5,284 nt of DNA from Akkermansiaceae bacterium (GTDB taxonomy: Bacteria; Verrucomicrobiota; Verrucomicrobiia; Verrucomicrobiales; Akkermansiaceae). Shown one piece after another: positions 1-5,284 of the stretch. Where the stretch lies: contig JALOTR010000264.1 of NCBI GenBank assembly GCA_025457805.1, positions 1 through 5,284 of the forward strand. The letters run 5' to 3'. Within the stretch, counting starts at the first letter, position 1. The number at the start of each line of letters is the position of its first letter. A program made the translations under genes and the position numbers. Under the pieces are notes generated by a model that did not search any database, was not told the DNA's origin, and was given only the letters and a program-made list of their open reading frames with translations.

Positions 1-67
1 TGCAGAGTGTAAGTCAGCACCATCAAGGTCCCGCTTCGGAGGACTTCTGATCTGGGGCTCACCGACA

Positions 68-316
68 TTGATTTGTCCGATCTTTCTTTTGTTTCTTGGT
101 GCCATCTGGCCTTTTGCTTTGGTGTTGATAGTTCTTTTTCTCCTTTGGATGGGGACTTTGGCAGCGGAACGGCAGATTGAAAATGCGGTCAGGATGGATC
201 GAATGCCTCCATCGAAGAAAGGTGCCCTGTTCTTGTATTTCATCTTGCAGATTCTGTGGATTCCCTTGTTTTACATCGGAGTCTTCTGGGCGGCTTGCAG
301 TGTGATTGATTTCTGA
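68..316 (+). CDS. Small two-helix membrane protein of unknown function (start uncertain)
   Basis: I do not recognise this protein. Read from a TTG at 68 it has 82 residues. A long hydrophobic stretch (about residues 3-31, broken by Pro15) is followed by a charged, polar linker (about 32-51, with Glu, Arg, Asp and two Lys) and a second hydrophobic, aromatic-rich segment (about 53-78). This fits a two-pass inner-membrane protein. The start is not settled. The frame has no stop back to the left edge (position 2), the first in-frame ATG (149) would remove the first helix, and TTG 68 lacks a good ribosome-binding site. The GGAGG at 38-42 is too far from TTG 68 to serve it. The gene may therefore begin upstream of the window. 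Its stop lies two bases before the ATG of the Lgt-like gene, so the two are probably co-transcribed and translationally coupled. It looks less GC-rich than the genes further right. Confidence 0.5.
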   Translation: MICPIFLLFLGAIWPFALVLIVLFLLWMGTLAAERQIENAVRMDRMPPSKKGALFLYFILQILWIPLFYIGVFWAACSVIDF

Positions 317-318
317 AA

Positions 319-999
319 ATGATGACTCCTGTTTCATCCGGAAGTCCCTACTACGCGCTGTTCATGCTCGCCGGCATCGCCATCGGTGCGGTCTATTGGA
401 TACGGGTTTCCAAAAACGACTCCCGCCTTCCTATCATCTACTTTTGCGGGCTGGTCAGTGCCTTCCTTGGAGCGAAACTATCATTTCTCTTCGCAGAAGG
501 CTGGGTACATATTCACGATCCCAATCGTTGGCAAATCTGGCTCTCCGGCAAGTCCGTGATGGGTGCCCTGCCCGGCGGATGGATCGGTGTGGAGTTGGCA
601 AAACGCATCCTGGGTTACACCCGCATCACCGGCGATCGCTTTGCGATGTTGCTGCCCGTGCCACTCATCCTCGGCCGCGTCGGTTGCCTGAGTGCTGGTT
701 GCTGTGGCGGAGTGATTTGTTCCTTCGGGCGATGGCCTGCGGTGCCGGTCGAGATTGCTTTTCAATGTGCGGCGATGGCATTTCTCTTCATCATGCGCCG
801 CCGGAATTGGCAAAGCGGCCAGCATTTCCACATCTATCTCGTCGGCTATGGGCTTTTCCGGTTTGCACACGAATTCCTCCGCGCCACGCCCAAGCCATTT
901 CTCGGACTTTCAGGATACCAACTCATCGCACTTGCCACCACCTTCGCCGCCCTGATGGCTTATCGTTCGCGGGCTGTGAGTAGGTCTGTTAACTCGTGA
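319..999 (+). CDS. Lgt-family (prolipoprotein diacylglyceryl transferase-like) membrane protein, divergent
   Basis: This 226-residue polytopic membrane protein belongs to the Lgt family. Lgt moves diacylglycerol from phosphatidylglycerol to the lipobox cysteine of prolipoproteins in the inner membrane. Blocks line up by eye with E. coli Lgt: LGAKLSFLF (50-58), ALPGGWIGVELAK (83-95, where Lgt has SFHGGLIGV), GRVGCLSAGCCGG (119-131, where Lgt has GRLGNFINGELWG) and GYGLFRFAHEFLR (176-188, where Lgt has GYGAFRIIVEFFR). Arg120 and Arg181 match E. coli Arg143 and Arg239. The His103, Asn146 and Glu151 positions are instead Pro85, Cys123 and Cys128. It is also shorter than E. coli Lgt (about 290 residues). 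Hydrophobic segments lie near 11-30, 37-58, 107-125, 140-160, 170-186 and 196-216. ATG 319 follows the previous stop by two bases; a second ATG at 322 is equally possible. Family membership is fairly sure. Whether it is a working lipoprotein transferase or a paralogue with another role is open, so no symbol is given. Confidence 0.85.
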   Translation: MMTPVSSGSPYYALFMLAGIAIGAVYWIRVSKNDSRLPIIYFCGLVSAFLGAKLSFLFAEGWVHIHDPNRWQIWLSGKSVMGALPGGWIGVELAKRILGYTRITGDRFAMLLPVPLILGRVGCLSAGCCGGVICSFGRWPAVPVEIAFQCAAMAFLFIMRRRNWQSGQHFHIYLVGYGLFRFAHEFLRATPKPFLGLSGYQLIALATTFAALMAYRSRAVSRSVNS

Positions 1000-1001
1000 T
1001 C

Positions 1002-1775
1002 TTAGGAACTTGCACGCTGATTCCAGAGTGCGAGTTCTGCAAAGCGAAGGCCCTTGCCGCCGAAGATATCAAGAGCACTTCCGACGGTGACATCCACCTT
1101 GCCTTGACTTGCATCCTGCACCAACAGCATATCTTCCATGGTGGCTGCGCCGCCTGCATAGGTGACGGGGATTTTTCCCCAAGTGCCAAGCAAGGAAACG
1201 AGATCCGCATCGATGCCGCGGCAGAGTCCTTCGACATCGGCGGCATGAATGAGAAACTCCGCGCAAAACGGTGCGAGTCGATCAAGCGTGGCATGGGTGA
1301 CATCCATCTCGGTGAGTGTCTGCCAGCGGTTCATCGCCACCGTCCAGCCGCTGGCGGTGCGGCGGCAGGAAAGATCGATTACCAGCCGCTCCGCGCCGAT
1401 GGCATGGACGAGTTGATCGAGGATGTCTGTTAGAAATTTTCCTTCCGCATCAAACAAGGCCGAGGTCACGATGACATGACTGGCCCCGGCATCGAGCCAC
1501 TGCGCTGCATTGGCCGCACTGATGCCGCCACCAATCTGCAAACCGCCCGGCCAAGTCGCCAGCGCCTCGCGCGCAGCAGCATCGTTGCCGGGACCCAGCT
1601 TGATCACATGGCCGCCGGTGAGTTGATTCTCGCGGAAGCTCTGCGCGAACCAGGCCGGTGGTTTGTCGGATACAAAATTCTCCGTCGGCCCCGCACCTTC
1701 ATCGCGCAGGCTGCCGCCGACGATTTGTTTTACCTTTCCTTCGTGGAGGTCAATGCAGGGACGGAAGCGCGTCAT
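1002..1775 (-). CDS. hisA: HisA, eukaryote-type ProFAR isomerase (histidine biosynthesis)
   Basis: This is 1-(5-phosphoribosyl)-5-[(5-phosphoribosylamino)methylideneamino]imidazole-4-carboxamide isomerase, the Amadori-type isomerase that makes PRFAR for HisF/HisH; it is a cytosolic (beta/alpha)8 barrel. The 257-residue protein closely follows the plant/yeast HIS6 type rather than the common bacterial one. Shared blocks are MTRFRPCIDLHEGKVKQIVG (1-20), ENFVSDKPP (32-40), LTGGHVIKLG (52-61), WPGGLQIGGGIS (75-86), SHVIVTSALF (99-108), LVIDLSCRR (131-139), VAMNRWQT (146-153), EFLIHAADVEGLC (173-185) and TYAGGA (205-210). Asp9 is the expected first catalytic aspartate, and GGGIS and YAGGA are the phosphate-binding loops. 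The second acid is probably Asp158 in the TEMDVTH stretch. I chose ATG 1775 because family members start at this Met; a TTG at 1811 would add 12 residues with no counterpart. The gene is convergent with the Lgt-like gene and divergent from the transporter, so it is probably transcribed alone. Confidence 0.93.
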   Translation of the reverse strand: MTRFRPCIDLHEGKVKQIVGGSLRDEGAGPTENFVSDKPPAWFAQSFRENQLTGGHVIKLGPGNDAAAREALATWPGGLQIGGGISAANAAQWLDAGASHVIVTSALFDAEGKFLTDILDQLVHAIGAERLVIDLSCRRTASGWTVAMNRWQTLTEMDVTHATLDRLAPFCAEFLIHAADVEGLCRGIDADLVSLLGTWGKIPVTYAGGAATMEDMLLVQDASQGKVDVTVGSALDIFGGKGLRFAELALWNQRASS

Positions 1776-1950
1776 GGCGGGAAGCTTGCAGAGCGAGACC
1801 TTCGGAGCCAAGCGGAATGGACTGGATTCTCCGACAATCTCCGATTCTCGCTTTTCAGGCTATTCGAATCCATGTGGAAGCGTACGACGGGTGCATTTTG
1901 GCATCATATGCGTTGTCAGGATTTTCCTAAGCGGGCATGCTCGGTCGCAG
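1776..1950. promoter_or_regulatory. Divergent intergenic region between hisA and the transporter
   Basis: These 175 bases separate the starts of hisA (leftward) and the AspT-type transporter (rightward), so promoters for both must lie here or just inside the genes. I find no convincing -35/-10 pair on either strand. A TTGTCA at 1913-1918 resembles a -35 box, but no -10-like box follows at the right distance. Near-repeats GATTCTCCGA (1825-1834) and CAATCTCCGA (1835-1844) sit next to each other, and GATTCTC recurs at 1843-1849. A perfect 8-bp palindrome, ATTCGAAT, lies at 1862-1869. Neither start has a strong Shine-Dalgarno sequence. The regulatory role is inferred from gene arrangement only. 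Confidence 0.4.
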
Positions 1951-3621
1951 ATGGAATTTTTCGAAAACATCAAACAGATCTCGCCTCACGCCGAGCCCAT
2001 TCTTGTTATTTCCATCACCGCCATCCTCGGGCTGCTCATCGGCAGCGTGAAAGTGCGCGGCATCAAGCTGGGTGTCGCGGGCATGTTGTTCAGCGGGCTC
2101 CTGCTCGGACATTTCGGATTTTCGCTGGACCCGCATCTATTGTCGTTTCTGAAAGAGTTCGGCCTCGCGTTATTTGTCTTCACGGTCGGTTTGCAGCTCG
2201 GTCCAGGATTTTTCAACTCCCTCAAAAAAGATGGTCTCAAGCTCAACGCGCTGGCCGTCACCATCGTCCTTTCCGGCGCCCTCCTCATCTTCGTGATGGG
2301 CCGCTATGTGCTCGGTTGGAATGCCGGGGCGCTCGCCGGGATCTTCTCCGGTGCCACCACCAACACCCCCTCGCTCGGTGCCGCCCAGCAGGCGATGAGC
2401 ACCGCGGGGAAAGGCGACCTCGCCAGTCAGGCGGCGATGGCTTATGCCGTGGCTTATCCTTTCGGCGTGATGGGAATCATCCTGGTGATTGTGATGTTGA
2501 GGGTCGTCTTCCGCATCGATCCCCAAAAAGAACTCGCCGAACTCAAGGAACAGATGTCACTCGGTGTGCGCGAACCGAAACGCGCTTCGCTGCGAGTGGA
2601 AAACCCCAACCTCGAAGGTGTCCCCATCCGCAACGTGCCGGGTCTCGGCGATGATGGCGCGGTTGTTTCCCGCATCCGCCGCAGGGACGAAACGGAAGTC
2701 CACAGCGCGACATCGGACACGCTGCTTCACGTCGGCGATGTGATCCTCGCCGTGGGCACCGTCGATCAATTGGAACGCGCCACCCTTTCCATCGGCGTTC
2801 GCGTCGAAGAAGATCTCCGCAAGGCACCGGGAAACATCATCGCAAAACGCATCATCGTCACCCACAAGGACATGATCGGCCAAACCATTGCCGGCACCCG
2901 CATCAGCGAGCGCTTCGGTGTCACCGTCAGCCGCGTCAGCCGCCAGGATATGATTCTAACAGCCATCCCGGATTTGAAACTTCAGTTTGGTGATATGCTC
3001 AACATCGTCGGTGAAGAAGCCGCCATTAATCAAGCCGCCAACGTGCTTGGAAACTCGGTCCACCAGCTCAATGAAACCAGTTTCGCCTCCATCTTTGTCG
3101 GCATCACTGTGGGCATCTTCTTCGGCCTTTATCCATGGCCGCTGCCCGGCATGCCGGTGCCACTCCGCCTCGGCCTTGCCGGTGGTCCGCTCATCATTGC
3201 CATCCTGATGGGACGCCTCGGCCGCATCGGGCCACTCGTTGTCCACATGCCCATCAATGCCAACACCGCCTTCCGCGAACTTGGCATCATTTTCTTCCTC
3301 GCCTGCGTCGGCCTCGGTGCAGGTGGAAAATTTGTCGAAACCGCCTTCTCCGCCACCGGCCTGCAATGGATGGCCATGGGTGCGGTGGTCACCACGGTCC
3401 CCCTCATGATCGCGGGATTCATCGGCAGGAAATTCATGAAAATCAACTACCTCACGCTCACCGGCGTCCTTGCCGGCAGCATGACGGATCCCCCGGCGCT
3501 CGCATTTTCCACCAAACTCACGAACTCGGATTACCCCTCTCTCGCCTACGCGAACGTCTATCCGCTCACCATGCTCATGCGCATCCTCGTCGCGCAGATC
3601 GCCGTGCTGTGGCTCTGTTAG
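1951..3621 (+). CDS. AspT/YidE/YbjL-type transporter with two internal TrkA_C domains
   Basis: This 556-residue inner-membrane protein has the layout of the aspartate:alanine exchanger family (AspT, YidE, YbjL, SucE): a membrane half, two cytosolic RCK_C/TrkA_C domains, then a second membrane half related to the first. The halves show matching motifs: GLALFVFTVGLQLGPGFF (71-88) with LGIIFFLACVGLGAGGKF (444-461), GATTNTPSLGAA (134-145) with GSMTDPPALAFS (509-520), and YAVAYPFGVMG (165-175) with YANVYPLTMLM (533-543). TrkA_C domains span about 217-282 and 297-369; both contain the typical ...GD.(I/L)..VG turn (GDVILAVG 262-269, GDMLNIVG 347-354). Length is normal for the family. I took ATG 1951 because hydrophobic family sequence begins right after it; the open frame continues 96 codons upstream, but that part lies antisense to hisA and resembles nothing. 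Known relatives exchange or export small dicarboxylates and amino acids (aspartate/alanine, succinate, glutamate). The substrate here cannot be told. The protein ends in a cysteine (VLWLC). Confidence 0.92.
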   Translation: MEFFENIKQISPHAEPILVISITAILGLLIGSVKVRGIKLGVAGMLFSGLLLGHFGFSLDPHLLSFLKEFGLALFVFTVGLQLGPGFFNSLKKDGLKLNALAVTIVLSGALLIFVMGRYVLGWNAGALAGIFSGATTNTPSLGAAQQAMSTAGKGDLASQAAMAYAVAYPFGVMGIILVIVMLRVVFRIDPQKELAELKEQMSLGVREPKRASLRVENPNLEGVPIRNVPGLGDDGAVVSRIRRRDETEVHSATSDTLLHVGDVILAVGTVDQLERATLSIGVRVEEDLRKAPGNIIAKRIIVTHKDMIGQTIAGTRISERFGVTVSRVSRQDMILTAIPDLKLQFGDMLNIVGEEAAINQAANVLGNSVHQLNETSFASIFVGITVGIFFGLYPWPLPGMPVPLRLGLAGGPLIIAILMGRLGRIGPLVVHMPINANTAFRELGIIFFLACVGLGAGGKFVETAFSATGLQWMAMGAVVTTVPLMIAGFIGRKFMKINYLTLTGVLAGSMTDPPALAFSTKLTNSDYPSLAYANVYPLTMLMRILVAQIAVLWLC

Positions 3622-3744
3622 ATCGCACCCCCGTCATCGCGGGGCACCTTCCATGGCATAAACTTCTCTGTCATTCCGCGATAGGCCCGGATCATGCTTG
3701 GCGTAGGCGGCTTTGGTGTGCATCTTCCGCCACCTCCCACAGGC

Positions 3745-5034
3745 ATGAAGATACTCAGCTACAACGATCCTGGATATGCGGCATTCATCCGCCGACTCAA
3801 CCGCCGCGCCCTTCCCGAGGCCGGCGTGCGGGACTTGGTGGCGGAAATCATCGCCCAGGTCGCCGCCAAGGGCGATGACGCACTTGTCACCTTCACCAAG
3901 CGCTTCGACGGTGCCGACCTCAGCCGCAAGTCCTTGTTCGTGACCGATGCCGAACTCGCCGCTGCCAGCAAGGCCGTCACTCCGGCCACGCGAAACGCCG
4001 TCGCCCGCAGCCTCAAGAACATCCACGCCTTCGCCAAACACGGCCTGCGCAAGGATTGGTCCGCGAAAAATGCAGAAGGCGCCACCGTGGGAGAACGTTT
4101 CACCCCCTTTGATCGCGTCGGCGTGTATGTCCCGGGCGGCAAGGCCCCGCTGGTTTCCACTGCCTTGATGACCGCCGGATTCGCGCAAGCCGCCGGAGTT
4201 CCGGAAATCATAGCCGCCACCCCCTGCGGGCCGGATGGCTCGGTCAATCCCGCCCTGCTCTTCGCCCTCCAAGCCGCCGGTGCCACCGAGATCATCAAGG
4301 TCGGCGGAGCCCAGGCGATCGCCGCCCTCGCCATCGGCACCAAGTCGGTCCGTCCCGTCGATCGCATCTTCGGCCCTGGCAACCGCTTCGTCGTCGAGGC
4401 CAAACGTCAACTCGTCGGTGCCGTCTCCATCGACCTCCTCCCCGGCCCCAGTGAAATTCTCATCCTCGCTGATAAATCCGGCAATCCGGACTACATCGCC
4501 GCCGACCTCCTCGCCCAGGCCGAACACGGCGGCGACAGCGTGGTCGGCTTTGCGACCGATTCCAAGGCCCTGCTCAACAAGGTCGTCAAAGCCATCGGCA
4601 CCCAACTCGCCACCCTCAACCGAGGGAAAATCATCCGCGACGTCCTCAAGACCGGCACCTTCCTCCTCCACGTGAAATCTTTCGAGGAAGGCGTCGCCAT
4701 TTCCAACGCCTTCTGCCCCGAGCACTTGTCGCTCATCACCGCCAACGAGAAAAAATGGCTGCCGCAGATCCGCACCGCCGGAGCCATCTACATTGGCAAC
4801 GACTCCCCGGTCGCTGTCGGCGATTTCCTCGCCGGTCCCAGCCACACCCTGCCCACCGGCGGCGCGGGCCGCTCCTTCTCCGGCCTCCGCGCGGACCAAT
4901 TCCAACGCCGCACCAGCATCGTCCGGCTCGATAAAAAATCCATCAAAGCCTCCCTCCCGGTGGTCGAGGAATTCGCCCGCATCGAGGGCCTCGATGCCCA
5001 CGGCCGTTCCACTGCCATCCGCTTGGAAAAATGA
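3745..5034 (+). CDS. hisD: HisD, histidinol dehydrogenase
   Basis: HisD oxidises L-histidinol to L-histidine in two NAD-dependent steps, the end of the histidine pathway. It is a zinc-dependent cytosolic homodimer. The 429-residue length matches the family (E. coli 434). Visible signatures are YVPGGKAPLVSTALM (128-142), GGAQAIAALAIGT (187-199), IFGPGNRFVVEAKR (208-221), GPSEILILAD (234-243), AQAEHGGDS (257-265), CPEHLSLI (324-331) and GDFLAGPSHTLPTGGAGRSFSGL split at 359-381. The zinc ligands are all present as Gln258, His261, Asp360 and His419, and the catalytic pair as Glu326-His327, nearly the same numbering as E. coli. ATG 3745 (MKILSY) is chosen because homologues begin here; ATG 3694 would add 17 Gly/Pro-rich residues without a counterpart. 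No clear Shine-Dalgarno precedes it. HisD homologues acting on other alcohols exist, but complete active-site residues and a nearby hisA favour true HisD. The 3' end overlaps the next gene. Confidence 0.95.
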   Translation: MKILSYNDPGYAAFIRRLNRRALPEAGVRDLVAEIIAQVAAKGDDALVTFTKRFDGADLSRKSLFVTDAELAAASKAVTPATRNAVARSLKNIHAFAKHGLRKDWSAKNAEGATVGERFTPFDRVGVYVPGGKAPLVSTALMTAGFAQAAGVPEIIAATPCGPDGSVNPALLFALQAAGATEIIKVGGAQAIAALAIGTKSVRPVDRIFGPGNRFVVEAKRQLVGAVSIDLLPGPSEILILADKSGNPDYIAADLLAQAEHGGDSVVGFATDSKALLNKVVKAIGTQLATLNRGKIIRDVLKTGTFLLHVKSFEEGVAISNAFCPEHLSLITANEKKWLPQIRTAGAIYIGNDSPVAVGDFLAGPSHTLPTGGAGRSFSGLRADQFQRRTSIVRLDKKSIKASLPVVEEFARIEGLDAHGRSTAIRLEK

Positions 5035-5284
5035 CGTCCACCCAACAACTCCGCGCCACCGGAACCCGCCGCATCCTTCGTGGCACCTGCTGCCCCTCCT
5101 GCGGCGAGTCCATCCCGGCCGATGCCCAATGGTGCGGCTCCTGCCGCTTCACCGGTGCGGACTCGATGAAAATCTTCGCCGGCCCCCCGCCGCCGCTCAT
5201 GCCCTTGCTCGATGTGGCGGACCTCTGGAAGGAATCCGACGTGAAAAAAATCGAAGCCGCCCGCGAAAAACTCCGCCGCCGCTT
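5031..5284 (+). CDS. Zinc-ribbon protein, partial (possible TPM-domain protein), cut by window end
   Basis: An open frame begins at ATG 5031, overlapping the hisD stop as ATGA, and runs uninterrupted through 84 codons to the right edge, so only the N-terminus is visible. Residues 21-38 form a zinc ribbon with two knuckles, C21-P-S-C24 and C35-G-S-C38, preceded by one extra Cys20 and a basic leader (several Arg at 8-17). A proline-rich linker (AGPPPPL, 50-56) is followed by LLDVADLW (59-66) and a charged, helix-like stretch rich in Lys, Glu and Arg (67-84). The last part resembles the start of TPM (YgcG-type) domains, which begin with a short 'v.D.a.ll' segment and a helix; this is a tentative match by eye, and the rest of the domain is outside the window. 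The four-base overlap suggests translational coupling to hisD. The frame is also supported by codon use like that of hisD (strong C/G at third positions). Confidence 0.75.
   Translation, partial: MTSTQQLRATGTRRILRGTCCPSCGESIPADAQWCGSCRFTGADSMKIFAGPPPPLMPLLDVADLWKESDVKKIEAAREKLRRR

Noticed and set aside
306..983. A 225-codon plus-strand frame over the Lgt-like gene.
   Set aside because: It is an Arg/His/Cys-rich shifted frame; the Lgt motifs are in the frame starting at 319.
1663..1950. N-terminal extension of the transporter frame by 96 codons, starting at ATG 1663.
   Set aside because: Most of it is antisense to hisA, its composition is not protein-like, and the recognisable transporter sequence begins at ATG 1951.
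1476..2654. A 392-codon plus-strand frame overlapping hisA and the transporter.
   Set aside because: It is rich in Arg, His and Cys, typical of an out-of-frame reading, and overlaps two well-supported genes.
3628..3644. Possible terminator after the transporter: CCCC(C)G-TCAT-CG(C)GGGG hairpin.
   Set aside because: The stem is only about six pairs with a bulge and there is no T-run after it, so I cannot call it a terminator.
3694..3744. Earlier hisD start at ATG 3694, adding 17 residues.
   Set aside because: The added Gly/Pro-rich residues have no counterpart in HisD proteins, which start at a position equal to ATG 3745.
3634..5001. A 455-codon open frame on the minus strand across nearly all of hisD.
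   Set aside because: It mirrors hisD, is made mostly of Gly, Glu, Asp and Ala as expected from the antisense of a gene with C-rich third positions, and shows no family motif. hisD itself is certain.
1..5284. tRNA, rRNA, CRISPR arrays, IS ends, phage or defence genes.
   Set aside because: No repeat arrays, transposase, integrase, inverted ends or RNA-gene signatures were seen; the window is filled by the listed genes.

Overview
The window reads as ordinary bacterial chromosome. It is gene-dense, most genes are GC-rich, and there is no sign of phage, IS elements, CRISPR or RNA genes. The best guess at source is a member of the Verrucomicrobiota. This is an inference from the eukaryote-type HisA, the divergent Lgt-like protein and the zinc-ribbon protein fused to a TPM-like start; no marker gene is present to prove it.

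Layout. Positions 68-316 (+) hold a small two-helix membrane protein of unknown function, whose reading frame stays open to the left edge. Two bases after its stop begins a 226-residue membrane protein of the Lgt (prolipoprotein diacylglyceryl transferase) family (319-999, +). This protein keeps the two conserved arginines but has lost several other signature residues. Two bases after that gene, and convergent with it, lies hisA (1002-1775, -), of the plant/yeast type. A 175-bp divergent intergenic region separates hisA from an AspT/YidE-type transporter with two internal TrkA_C (RCK_C) domains (1951-3621, +). After a 123-bp gap comes hisD, histidinol dehydrogenase (3745-5034, +), with all expected zinc and catalytic residues. 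The hisD stop overlaps the start (ATGA) of a zinc-ribbon protein that runs off the right edge (5031 onward).

How the genes relate. hisA (fourth step) and hisD (last two steps) both belong to histidine biosynthesis, but they sit on opposite strands with the transporter between them, so this is not a compact his operon. The transporter's substrate cannot be read from the sequence. The small membrane protein and the Lgt-like protein look like one transcription unit. hisD and the zinc-ribbon gene look translationally coupled. No gap longer than 300 bases lacks a gene. The most useful items for follow-up are the eukaryote-type HisA, the Cys-rich Lgt-like protein with its small partner, and the hisD-coupled zinc-ribbon protein. 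I see no convincing evidence of a wholly new system here.
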